Shown piece by piece: positions 34,404 through 42,443 of a stretch of 64,000 nucleotides of DNA. The notes below the pieces were generated by a model that saw only the letters and a program-made list of their open reading frames with translations, was not told the DNA's origin and made no database searches. The stretch's first letter is position 1. Every line of letters begins with the position of its first letter. This stretch comes from Phycisphaerae bacterium RAS2 (GTDB taxonomy: Bacteria > Planctomycetota > Phycisphaerae > UBA1845 > UTPLA1), in NCBI GenBank assembly GCA_007753915.1, contig CP036352.1, positions 372,001 through 436,000 on the forward strand, read 5' to 3'. A program made the position numbers and the translations under genes.

Positions 34404-35236
34404 TGGCGACACCTTCGACAACGCATTCAGGAATGGGCTTCCTCACTTCGCGCCGCCCCGCGCTGATCGCGATGATCCACGTCGGTGCGTTGCCCGGCAC
34501 GCCGCGAGGCGAAAAATCCGTCGCTCAACTCGCCGCGCAGGCCGTCGAAGAGGCGAAGCTGCTCACCGACGCCGGCGTCGATGCCATCCTGCTGGAGAAC
34601 ATGCACGACCTGCCGTATCTGAATCGCGCGGTCGGCCCAGAGATCGTCGCGGGGATGACGGCTGTTTGCTCCGCCGTTCGCGCGGCAACGAAGCTGCCGC
34701 TCGGCGTGCAGGTATTGGCGGGGGCAAATCAGGCGGCGATTGCTGTCGCGCAAGCCGCCGGTTGCCAGTTCATCCGGGCCGAGGGGTTTGTCTTCGCGCA
34801 CGTGGCTGACGAGGGGCTGATGGCCCAGGCAGACGCGGGACCGCTGCTTCGATACCGTCGCGCGATCGGCGCGACCGGCATCGCCATCCTCGCCGACATC
34901 AAGAAGAAGCACTCGGCCCATGCCATCACGGCTGATGTCGATCTCGCCGAAACGGCCCGCGCCGCGGAATTCTTCGGGGCCGACGGCGTCATCGTGACCG
35001 GTACGGCCACCGGAAGCCCCGCCGATCCGAAGGACGTTGCCGCTGTGCGAAAGGCGGTCGGCGTGCCCGTGCTGGTCGGCTCCGGCGTGACGCCCGACAA
35101 CCTCGCCGCTTTCGCCCCGCACGCCCACGCGATCATTGTCGGCAGCTTTCTGAAAAAGGATGGCGACTGGCAAAATGCGCCCGACCGGAAGCGGGTAGAA
35201 TCACTTGTATCACAACTTACGCAAATGAAGCTATGA
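34403..35236 (+). CDS. BtpA/SgcQ family TIM-barrel protein
   Basis: 277 aa. Motifs ALIAMIHVGALPGTP at residues 20-34, AGVDAILLENMHDLPY near 60, LPLGVQVLAGANQAAIAVAQAAGCQFIRAEGFVFAHVADEG near 99-139, ADIKKKHSAHAIT near 164, and a phosphate-loop-like end VPVLVGSGVTPDNLAAF and IIVGSFLKKDG. BtpA was named from cyanobacterial photosystem I studies, but most members are not in phototrophs and the substrate is unknown. It begins inside the stop codon of the M64 gene and overlaps the next gene by 4 bp, so all three are coupled. Confidence 0.9.
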   Translation: MATPSTTHSGMGFLTSRRPALIAMIHVGALPGTPRGEKSVAQLAAQAVEEAKLLTDAGVDAILLENMHDLPYLNRAVGPEIVAGMTAVCSAVRAATKLPLGVQVLAGANQAAIAVAQAAGCQFIRAEGFVFAHVADEGLMAQADAGPLLRYRRAIGATGIAILADIKKKHSAHAITADVDLAETARAAEFFGADGVIVTGTATGSPADPKDVAAVRKAVGVPVLVGSGVTPDNLAAFAPHAHAIIVGSFLKKDGDWQNAPDRKRVESLVSQLTQMKL

Positions 35237-35730
35237 GTGGGCCCGGTAGTGCGATGGGTGATTCAAACGGCGCGAGTATTCTGGACCGCAAACTCTCCAA
35301 TCGAGCGTTGTTGTGGATCATTCTCATTTGTTTGTCCATTGTCGTACTCATGCGCATCGTCATCGTGCCTCCGGATCGGACTGCCGAAGCCGCAGGATTC
35401 AGATTGAAGGTGAAATTGGATGATGGGCTTCGTGATCAACTGACCATCGGGGATCGAAACGCATTACATGCCCTGTTGGTCCTGACAGAGCTTCCCGACT
35501 TCAGAACTCGAGCATTGAGAACAATCGAGCAGATCGTTCCAGAGTCGGCGTGGGAGGATCGAAGTCCGCTTGCCTCTCGTGACTGGCTAAAGGCTAACAT
35601 CGATAAACTGGTCTTTGATCGTGAGACTAAGATGTTCTGCACTCCCGAAGTACTGCATTCACTTCGCGCGGCGACTTCCCAGCCAACGACCCAGCCCGTC
35701 GATACAACAGCGAGCGATTCACAATCCTGA
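35233..35730 (+). CDS. Small single-pass membrane protein of unknown function
   Basis: 165 aa. One membrane helix, ALLWIILICLSIVVLMRIVIV, at about residues 26-46, then an exported or cytosolic mixed domain and a Thr/Gln/Ser-rich tail (ATSQPTTQPVDTTASDSQS). No family recognised. The first codons overlap the BtpA gene. Lower GC and a different codon choice from the two genes ahead of it suggest a separate origin. Confidence 0.75.
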   Translation: MSGPGSAMGDSNGASILDRKLSNRALLWIILICLSIVVLMRIVIVPPDRTAEAAGFRLKVKLDDGLRDQLTIGDRNALHALLVLTELPDFRTRALRTIEQIVPESAWEDRSPLASRDWLKANIDKLVFDRETKMFCTPEVLHSLRAATSQPTTQPVDTTASDSQS

Positions 35731-36049
35731 TACTCCGGAGATTCTCAATTGCGGGTCTTCGTAGAGCCGTTCGCGCCGTGGCGCAACGCAAATTGCCGGA
35801 TCGGGACTCCCGAACTTTTCACAGCCTCCGTCGTAATCTTACCGGCGATCCATTGATCCGGCGGCTGCATCGGCTAGTCTACCGCCCGGCGTCGCGAGAT
35901 CACGCAACGCCGCGACCGATCCGATCCGCGACCATCAGGTCGTTGACTCGCCGTGGCGAGGAGCGGATTCTTGTTTGCCTCTTGGCATTCGTATCGGGAC
36001 CAACGCATCGAAGCAATCACAACCATCCGCCCCCATCGGAGTACTCCAC
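35731..36049. other. Intergenic region before the L,D-transpeptidase gene
   Basis: 319 bp. Long reading frames are present but show no family resemblance. It holds a diverged copy of the PDGRGSD-type repeat (35919-35946, core ATCCGCGACCATCAGG). A weak promoter-like TTGACT-N17-GATTCT begins at 35943. Confidence 0.5.
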
Positions 36050-37204
36050 GTGTCATTCAGTTCTCGCAGTCGCAGCAGCAGTTTCTGGCCCGTCGCCGCC
36101 GCCGTCGTTGTTGCCGCCAGCATTTGGGGCCTGTACGCATGGCGCGCCACCGACTCGGGCAATAGTCCGGCCGAGCAGGTCGCGCAAGGGCAGGACGCCG
36201 CAACCGGTGAATCCGATTCCGACACCGGTTCGCACATGGTCTCCCTTCGCGCGACACGACCCGCGCAGCCCGCGCCGATGCAAACCGGCTCGCTGGTCTC
36301 CAACGGACAGATTCCCACTCCCGGCGAAGAAAAGCCCGCGACCGGAAGCAGCGCCGATTCGCAGGAAGTTCGCGCGGCGTCGTCGGCCGCATGGGCCAAT
36401 CGCCCGCTCTCGATCAGCGAAAGCCGCGACGGCGGCGTCACGGTTCAGTTGCCCGATTCGCCCGGCGCGGCCGAGATGGAACGAGCCCGCGCCGTCATGG
36501 CCAAGGGCGATCTGCTGGGAGCGCGCGGTCTGCTCTCGCTCGCGCTGAAGAACGGTTTGTCCGAAGCCGACGAGGAGTTCGCCCGTGGCGAGTTGGGCCG
36601 CATCGCCGACGTGCTGCTCTTCTCCCGAGCGACCAACATCGGTGACCCGCTGACCGGTGTGCATGCCGTCGAACCGGGCGACACGCTCAACGCCATTGCC
36701 GTGCGCAATCGCATCTCCGAGGACGTCATCGCCCGAATCAACGGCATGGCGCACCCCGACTTGCTCCAGGTGGGGCAGCGTCTCAAGTACATTCGGGGGC
36801 CGTTTCACGCCGTGGTGCACAAGAGCAAGTTCCGAATGGACGTGATGCTGGGCAGCACGTTGGTGCGCTCGATTCGCGTTGGTCTTGGGGCCGATGGCTC
36901 CACCCCGACGGGCGACTGGCTCGTGCGCGACAAGCTGAAAAACCCCGACTGGACCGATCCCGTCACCAACCGCCACTACTCGGCTGGCGATCCGGAGAAT
37001 CCGATCGGCAACCGCTGGATCGCGTTGGAGGGTCTTTCCGGCGAGGCCGTCGGAAAGCGCGGCTTCGGCATTCACGGTACGGTAGACGCGGAGAGCATCG
37101 GACAAGAAATGTCGATGGGCTGTGTGCGGCTGCTTCCGGGTGACATCGAGTTCCTGTTTGACCTCGTGGTGGTGCGACAAACGCGAGTCGAAGTACGGCA
37201 GTGA
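36050..37204 (+). CDS. LysM-containing L,D-transpeptidase (YkuD)
   Basis: 384 aa. GTG at 36050 is chosen because CGGAGTACTCCAC lies just upstream; the frame also extends to 35975. A membrane anchor WPVAAAVVVAASIWGLYAW is at about residues 12-30. A disordered linker leads to a LysM motif (HAVEPGDTLNAIAVRNRISEDVI near 204-226) and a YkuD domain ending GIHGTVDAES then SMGCVRLLPGDIEFLF, with His342 and Cys358 as catalytic residues. It makes 3-3 cross-links or anchors proteins in peptidoglycan, evidence that this lineage has a cell wall. Confidence 0.93.
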   Translation: MSFSSRSRSSSFWPVAAAVVVAASIWGLYAWRATDSGNSPAEQVAQGQDAATGESDSDTGSHMVSLRATRPAQPAPMQTGSLVSNGQIPTPGEEKPATGSSADSQEVRAASSAAWANRPLSISESRDGGVTVQLPDSPGAAEMERARAVMAKGDLLGARGLLSLALKNGLSEADEEFARGELGRIADVLLFSRATNIGDPLTGVHAVEPGDTLNAIAVRNRISEDVIARINGMAHPDLLQVGQRLKYIRGPFHAVVHKSKFRMDVMLGSTLVRSIRVGLGADGSTPTGDWLVRDKLKNPDWTDPVTNRHYSAGDPENPIGNRWIALEGLSGEAVGKRGFGIHGTVDAESIGQEMSMGCVRLLPGDIEFLFDLVVVRQTRVEVRQ

Positions 37205-37242
37205 TGGCAGTTAGCGTCAAATCGTGACACTATCGGCCAATA

Positions 37243-37315
37243 AATGGGGACAACCCCCCATTGCAAAGCGCCCTAAAACGGACCAAACTTATTACGCTTC
37301 TCCGCACTGGAGAAG
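37243..37315 (+). other. Two intergenic hairpins
   Basis: AATGGGG (37243-37249) pairs with CCCCATT (37256-37262), and CTTCTCC (37297-37303) pairs with GGAGAAG (37309-37315). Both are perfect 7-bp stems. They precede the terminator at 37336. Confidence 0.45.
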
Positions 37316-37335
37316 GACTACCCACTCCACGAGTC

Positions 37336-37370
37336 AAGACCCGCGATCCCCCGCGGGTCTTGGCATTTTT
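37336..37370 (+). terminator. Rho-independent terminator after the L,D-transpeptidase gene
   Basis: AAGACCCGCG (37336-37345), loop ATCCCC, CGCGGGTCTT (37352-37361): a perfect 10-bp stem, then GGCA and TTTTT (37366-37370). Confidence 0.85.
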
Positions 37371-37416
37371 ACCGGACGACTTGATGCGTGGCAGCTTTTT
37401 CGTGGGGTGACCCGGC

Positions 37417-37444
37417 TTGATTGAGCCTGCCGTTCGGTTATGCT
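37417..37444 (+). promoter_or_regulatory. sigma70-like promoter of the PpiD/SurA-like gene
   Basis: TTGATT (37417-37422), 16-bp spacer, TATGCT (37439-37444). It lies between the terminator at 37336 and the ATG at 37499, as a new transcription unit requires. Confidence 0.5.
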
Positions 37445-37498
37445 GCCGTGCTTTGCCGTTTTCCTGCCAACTAGCGGCGGCTTAAGGAGTTGCACCCC

Positions 37499-39601
37499 AT
37501 GATGAAGTGGCTTCGCGCGCACACCAAGAAGATCATGGTCGGCGTGGTCTTGCTTGCAATGCTGGCCTTCCTCGGAAGCGAGGCCATGTTCCAGTTGCTG
37601 TCGCCCCAGGACACAGCGATCCCCGTCGCACGGGCCTTTGGAACAGAGATTACCAATTTCGATTTGCGACCGGCGCAGAGCGACGTGACGGCGCTGGACG
37701 CCCTCGGGGCGCAGTGGCGCTACGACGCGGATGGCAAGATGAGCGTCGAGCATTGGTTTGTCCTGTTGAAGGAAGCCGAGCGCGCCGGTGTCGTGGTCTC
37801 TGACTCGGAAGTGGAAGACGAGATCAACGCGGTGCAGCAGTCGATGACCCAGCGCGGCCTCACGCAGAGTCTCTTCGACGTGCTGCGCACCCAGAAGAAC
37901 ATCACGCCGCCGGAGCTGCGCCGTGCGGTTCACAATCACATCATGATCCGCAAGCACGCGGGGAATGTTCACATGGCGTCGGTGCCGTCCGAACCGGAAG
38001 TGCGCCATTGGGTTCGCGAGACCGAAGACAAGATCAAAGCGCGGATCGCCACCCTCGACGCCCAGCTCTTCTTCAAGGACACGATCCCGGTCACTGCCGA
38101 AGAGCTGGTTCAGCAGTTCGAGAAGAACAAGGACTACCTCGCGGCCGACAGCCCGACCGGCTACGGCTACAAGTATCCGCATCGCGTGAAGCTGCAATAC
38201 GTCGTCGCGCACATCAGCACGTTGTCGGGTCAGATCGCGCCGAGCCTGGACGAGCTGACCGCCTATTGGAAAAGCAATCGCACAAAGTATCAGAAAGTGA
38301 CCTATGACGTTCCGCCGATCACAACGACCCAGCCGGAGGGGACCCCGCCGCCCGAGCCGAAGCGCGTGACGGTGGAGAAGACCTTCAGCGAGGCCCGGCC
38401 CGACGTGGAGCGCGATGTGAAATCTCGCAACGCGCAACAGGCGGCCGATCAGGCGATGCGCAAGATTGCGTCGCTTTTGAGCCGGCCGTGGCAGGGCGTG
38501 CGCACCGATGCGCAGACGGGTTACAAGCCGATTCCGGCCGGCGTGGACGCGCCGGATTACATGAAAAACATCGTCGCGCAGGTGGAGCGCGAGATGAACA
38601 TCAAGCTGACCTACGCTGAATCCCCGTTGATGTCGGCCGACGACCTTCGCAACGATTCCGATCTGCGCAACCTCGTGCTGGGAGGCGAGGGGCAGAGCGG
38701 CCTGATGATCCGCGACTATGCGTTTCGGGTGCCGCCGTTCCATAAGCATGAGGCCGGCGCGGAGCTGGTGCTCTCGCTTCAGCTTTTCCAGTCGCCCGAT
38801 GCACCGCTGACGGCGAATACGTTTGCGTTTGCGGACGGCAAGTTTGTTCCCGCCGTGGAGCGCATTGGGTTGTTCCGCGTGATCGAGGCGAAGGAGTCCG
38901 AAGTTCCCGCGGCGATGAACGATGTGCTGACGCAGGTCGAGCGCGACGTCCAGATGCAAAAGGCGTTTGACGAAATGGAGCCGGTGGCGCAGCAGTTGTA
39001 CGCGGCGGCGTTGCGAGTCGGCTTGCAGGCCGCGGCAAGCCACTTCCCGGACAAGCTCACCCCCGCGTCCATCAACGACAAGCCGACGACCGATGCCGGC
39101 CCCTTCGCGCGAATGACCCGCATCGATCAGCAGCGAATGATGTCGGCCCTGCGCGAAGGCAAGCCGATGCTCGAACCGTGGAACGTTGTCGGCGTCGGCA
39201 GTTCGCAGGAGTTTGTCGATGCGGTCTTCGCGATGACGCAGGAGGGCTGGCGTCCCGTGCCGGCCACAGCGACCGACGGGCCGGGAATGGCAGCTGCCGC
39301 GACCCAGCCGGCGTTGATTCCCGAGCCGAAGATCACGATCGTGTCTGTGCCCAAACTGAAGAAGAAGTTCGTCGTCGAATTGCTGGAGCACACGCCGGTC
39401 GACGAGACGCGCTACGAGACGGACCTGCGCCAGACCGGTTACTTCGCCTTGCTCTCAAGCCGGGCGGCGGCGATGCGATGGAGCTGGTTTGACGTGAAAC
39501 ACATCGAATCACGCAGCGGTTTCAGCCGCATTGCCGAGGAGCCGACGCCGCCCTCGTCCGGCGGCCTCGCGCCGAATCCGGCCCGGGCAGCGATGCCCTG
39601 A
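37499..39601 (+). CDS. Membrane-anchored PpiD/SurA-like periplasmic protein
   Basis: 700 aa. An N-terminal anchor KKIMVGVVLLAMLAFLGSEAMF (about residues 11-32) is followed by a SurA-N-like region (ITNFDLRPAQSDV, SDSEVEDEINAVQQ, PELRRAVHNHIMIRKH). A long helical and beta region follows, with SVPKLKKKFVVELLEHTPVDE near the end. I do not see an intact parvulin active site, so it may be a chaperone rather than an isomerase. AAGGAG stands 10 bases before the ATG at 37499; a TTG at 37490 is less likely. Confidence 0.8.
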   Translation: MMKWLRAHTKKIMVGVVLLAMLAFLGSEAMFQLLSPQDTAIPVARAFGTEITNFDLRPAQSDVTALDALGAQWRYDADGKMSVEHWFVLLKEAERAGVVVSDSEVEDEINAVQQSMTQRGLTQSLFDVLRTQKNITPPELRRAVHNHIMIRKHAGNVHMASVPSEPEVRHWVRETEDKIKARIATLDAQLFFKDTIPVTAEELVQQFEKNKDYLAADSPTGYGYKYPHRVKLQYVVAHISTLSGQIAPSLDELTAYWKSNRTKYQKVTYDVPPITTTQPEGTPPPEPKRVTVEKTFSEARPDVERDVKSRNAQQAADQAMRKIASLLSRPWQGVRTDAQTGYKPIPAGVDAPDYMKNIVAQVEREMNIKLTYAESPLMSADDLRNDSDLRNLVLGGEGQSGLMIRDYAFRVPPFHKHEAGAELVLSLQLFQSPDAPLTANTFAFADGKFVPAVERIGLFRVIEAKESEVPAAMNDVLTQVERDVQMQKAFDEMEPVAQQLYAAALRVGLQAAASHFPDKLTPASINDKPTTDAGPFARMTRIDQQRMMSALREGKPMLEPWNVVGVGSSQEFVDAVFAMTQEGWRPVPATATDGPGMAAAATQPALIPEPKITIVSVPKLKKKFVVELLEHTPVDETRYETDLRQTGYFALLSSRAAAMRWSWFDVKHIESRSGFSRIAEEPTPPSSGGLAPNPARAAMP

Positions 39602-39646
39602 TGCGGCGTTCCCTGCGCTCGCGCGATGAGAGGTGTCCGGCTGCTT

Positions 39647-40039
39647 TCATTCCCGGATCGGCACCGGCTTGCCGTCGCTGCCCACCGCGACATAGGTGAT
39701 GTTCGCCGACGTGACCGGCACGCGCGTGCCGGGTGTCTCGAAGCGGTCGGCCTCGACTCGCACCCGAATCCGCGCCGACGAGCGCCCGACGTGGTCCGGC
39801 TCGGTGTAAAAGCTCAACACGTCGCCGACGAAGACGGGCTGCTTGAATTCCACCGTGTCCATTGCGACCGTAACGACCTTGTGGCGACAGCCCAGCTTTC
39901 GGGCCTCAATCGCGCCGGCCTGGTCGAGGTAGCTAAGAATGACGCCGCCGAAGATGGTGCCGTGGGCGTTGGTGTCGCGCGGCATCATCATTACGCGGAT
40001 CACGGGTTCGGACGCGGGAGGCAGGTCGGTTCGGGTCAC
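39647..40039 (-). CDS. Acyl-CoA thioesterase (hotdog fold)
   Basis: 130 aa. Hotdog core: MMPRDTNAHGTIFGGVILSYLDQAGAIEARK at residues 16-46, VTVAMDTVEFKQPVFVGDVLSFYTEPDHVGRSSARIRVRVEA, then TYVAVGSDGKPVPI. The HGTIFGG loop and the D of YLDQAG are as in the YciA/acyl-CoA hydrolase group. GTG at 40039 is chosen because GAGGAACC lies upstream on the minus strand and the conserved domain starts soon after; a longer frame to 40162 has no support. The likely role is hydrolysis of short or medium acyl-CoA in the cytosol. Confidence 0.9.
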   Translation of the reverse strand: MTRTDLPPASEPVIRVMMMPRDTNAHGTIFGGVILSYLDQAGAIEARKLGCRHKVVTVAMDTVEFKQPVFVGDVLSFYTEPDHVGRSSARIRVRVEADRFETPGTRVPVTSANITYVAVGSDGKPVPIRE

Positions 40040-40265
40040 GAAGGTGGTTCCTCGGTTGGAGCGGCCGGCCTTACGCGATCCGGCGTCTGGATCAAGATCG
40101 CCGTGATTGTAGCGGCGGCCAGTTAGGGCGGCATTCCACCTAAGCGACCGCCCCTTTGTCATGCGGGAGCGGCTGGGTTAAAATGGGGCCGTAGGCGGTC
40201 GGGCACCCGCCGTCGCGAGCTGCCGGCCGACCACAGGGATTCACTTCGCACACGGGTCCACGCAC

Positions 40266-40655
40266 ATGAAACTTCCGAATTTCCGGTTGTATGACACGCA
40301 GGCGACGACCTCGATGCTGGTTGCCATCTTCTGTTCCTTGTGTCTGATCATGATGACAGCTGTGATATTCAAGGGGATCAATACCGAGAATTGGGTGATC
40401 CCGTACAACCCCGAAGCGGGCATGGGCCAGTATCGCCCGTCGCTCGTGCTGCTTTTTACGGCGGTGTCAATTCTCGGTGGTGGGGTGGCAGCCTTCATGG
40501 GATTCCGCAGTCTCGGCCAGCAGCGCAACAGCAAGCAGGGTCGCTCAATGGTGGGCCTGTTGCTGGGCGTTGTGGTGATCCCACTTTCGATCGTGCTCTA
40601 CGCAACGTGGAAAGAGCTTTCCGAGCCGATCATCCGCTCGACCGGCGCGGCCTGA
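40266..40655 (+). CDS. Small membrane protein of unknown function
   Basis: 129 aa. Three hydrophobic segments: SMLVAIFCSLCLIMMTAVIF (residues 16-35), SLVLLFTAVSILGGGVAAFMG (59-79) and MVGLLLGVVVIPLSIVLYATW (94-114). No family recognised. It is followed by another small membrane gene on the same strand after 80 bp. Confidence 0.75.
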   Translation: MKLPNFRLYDTQATTSMLVAIFCSLCLIMMTAVIFKGINTENWVIPYNPEAGMGQYRPSLVLLFTAVSILGGGVAAFMGFRSLGQQRNSKQGRSMVGLLLGVVVIPLSIVLYATWKELSEPIIRSTGAA

Positions 40656-40735
40656 TGGGCCTTTCGCCCGGCAAGAGGGCGATTCTTCAAAAGGCGCGGC
40701 GAGGAAATTCGTTTGCATAGTCTGGAAGCGTTTCC

Positions 40736-41200
40736 ATGGCCTGGGTGCTGAACATTCTGTTTCCCGGGGTGGGCCTGATCCTGCGCCGGCGAGAATGGCT
40801 CGGTCTGTCGCACGCGATTTTGTTTGCGCTTTGCGCCAACGTGGCGATCGCGGCGTGGCTGATCGTCCCGGACGCGATCCCCCCCTGGCTCGCGACGCTG
40901 GCGACGCTGCTCACGGTTTTGGCCTGGCTGGCAGCGCAATGGTTGTTCGCGCGGCATCAGAAGGAGATGCATCGCCGGGCGCGGGCGCTGGCGACGTTGA
41001 TTCAGGAGGCGCGCCAGTCGCTGGGAGCCGGTCGACTGGACGTCGCCCGCGTGGCGCTGGAAAGCGCGCTGGAAATCGACAGCGAACACGCCGAAGTCAA
41101 GGCGTTGTGGGATCGGTTGGGTGAGTTGGAGATCGGAGATCGCAATGCCGCCGCGCCGGCCTGCCCGGAGGGCGGCCGATCGTCCGTGGTCGGTGGTTAG
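40736..41200 (+). CDS. Small membrane protein with C-terminal helical repeat
   Basis: 154 aa. Two membrane helices (about residues 20-45 and 50-72), then a TPR-like helix pair: ALATLIQEARQSLGAGRLDVARVALESALEIDSEHAEVKALWDRL, residues 84-128. No family recognised. The N-terminal MAWVLNILFPGVGLILRRREWLGLSHAI recalls short planctomycete membrane proteins. The C-terminal tail is disordered. Confidence 0.72.
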   Translation: MAWVLNILFPGVGLILRRREWLGLSHAILFALCANVAIAAWLIVPDAIPPWLATLATLLTVLAWLAAQWLFARHQKEMHRRARALATLIQEARQSLGAGRLDVARVALESALEIDSEHAEVKALWDRLGELEIGDRNAAAPACPEGGRSSVVGG

Positions 41201-41577
41201 GGGTGTTGGGCGCCGGCAGCCCGCCGCCAGCAGATCCGGGTTTGTTTCTCGGACGGCGTGCGAGCGAGGCCCGCGGTAGTCCACGTCAATTTGTCGAAAT
41301 TCCAGCCGCCGGATGCGAATCCGGACCTTGTCCCGTCCGGGCCGGCGGGCCTAGCATGAATTGGGAGCAGCCGCGCGAGTCGAACGCCCACACGGCGTTG
41401 TGAATCCGCGCGAGGAGGCGTCGCCGAGCGCATGCGGCGGCGCGGGGGGTTCGCCGAAAAGCGAATCAATCCTGAACAAAGACCATGACCTCATCGCGCG
41501 CCGGGCGCGCGATGAACGGAGCCGGTCCGCGCCGGCTTCGTAAGGAAGCTGTTCGCACAAAGAGGGGAGGACGACTC
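41201..41577. other. Intergenic region before the PEP-CTERM gene
   Basis: 377 bp with no credible gene. It holds a long perfect hairpin at 41491-41515 (11 bp plus 3-nt loop CGG) and a second, smaller one at about 41519-41540 (GAGCCGG/CCGGCTT). The remainder shows nothing I can name. Confidence 0.6.
41491..41515. other. Perfect 11-bp palindromic hairpin
   Basis: TCATCGCGCGC-CGG-GCGCGCGATGA. It lies 62 bp before the PEP-CTERM start codon, presumably within or near its leader. Confidence 0.55.
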
Positions 41578-42165
41578 ATGCTGTCTCGCAATCGGATTCG
41601 AATGATGCTCGGGCTGGCGGGCCTGTTGACCGCTGCGTCGGCTGCCGTACCTGCGGCACGGGCGGACATCGTGAACTTTACGTACACAAGTACGACGAAC
41701 AACGCCTATAACAACCGGGCTTTCTTCCTGAACACGGGCCTGTCGGTGCAGGCCGGCGATCAGATTCGCATTCAGGGCACGGGAAGCGTTTACGTCGGCG
41801 GCGGGTATTACGTCCTAAGCAATTTCGACATGGGTATGATATCGACGCTGAATCAGCCGTCGCTGGTGCGTGATTACCACGGAAACGGCACGAGCTACAC
41901 CGGAACGCCGTACCCCCTCGCGGGCGAAAGCGTGCTCTTCTCGCAGGACCGCGTCAGCCTGACCGACGACCACCACCTGAACATCGTTGTGACGGCGCAA
42001 TCCGCCGGAAAAGTCTATATCGGGATGTTCGATAATTACTTCGCGGACAATACCGGAAGTCACCAGTTCACGCTCGAAGTCATCCCCGAACCGGCGACGG
42101 CGTCGCTGGCCCTGTTCGCGGTCCTGGGCTGCCTGGCCCGCCGGCGCACAAACATTCGCCGGTAA
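41578..42165 (+). CDS. PEP-CTERM sorted exported protein
   Basis: 195 aa. Signal peptide at residues 1-30 (MLGLAGLLTAASAAVPAARAD). The mature part is beta-rich and Tyr/Asn/Thr-rich (YTSTTNNAYNNRAFF, YHGNGTSYTGTPYPL). The C-terminus has the full PEP-CTERM tag: VIPEPATASLALFAVLGCLARRRTN, i.e. PEP, hydrophobic helix, Arg cluster. Such proteins are processed by exosortase; no exosortase gene is in the window. GAGGGGAGGACGACTC gives a strong ribosome site for ATG 41578. Confidence 0.92.
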   Translation: MLSRNRIRMMLGLAGLLTAASAAVPAARADIVNFTYTSTTNNAYNNRAFFLNTGLSVQAGDQIRIQGTGSVYVGGGYYVLSNFDMGMISTLNQPSLVRDYHGNGTSYTGTPYPLAGESVLFSQDRVSLTDDHHLNIVVTAQSAGKVYIGMFDNYFADNTGSHQFTLEVIPEPATASLALFAVLGCLARRRTNIRR

Positions 42166-42243
42166 ATTGGTTAGGCACGGGGTTGTATCCGATACTACCT
42201 TCGGAAACGGCTTGTTTTGTGCAGGTCCGGTAGGATCGTGCAT

Positions 42244-42272
42244 TTGAACGCGCCGTGCGCGGCTACTACAAT
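42244..42272 (+). promoter_or_regulatory. sigma70-like promoter of clpC
   Basis: TTGAAC (42244-42249), 17-bp spacer, TACAAT (42267-42272). The leader to the ATG at 42444 would be about 165 nt. No CIRCE-type or CtsR-like direct repeat was seen around it. Confidence 0.65.
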
Positions 42273-42443
42273 CGGACAAGAACTCACGGCGCGTTTGGGC
42301 GAAGCCGATTGCCAAGCAGGAGCCGCGGCCCTTCAAGGAGGCCGACCGGAGGTTGGGTAGAGGCGGGGCGGGCTGTTTCGATGACATCGGAGCGGTTTGC
42401 CTGAACTGGGCGGGAAGCACAGACCCCGAGAGGACCGAGAGAT

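Noticed and set aside
35778-36548. A 256-codon plus-strand frame before and across the L,D-transpeptidase gene
   Set aside because: It has no recognisable domain and overlaps a clear LysM/YkuD protein in another frame.
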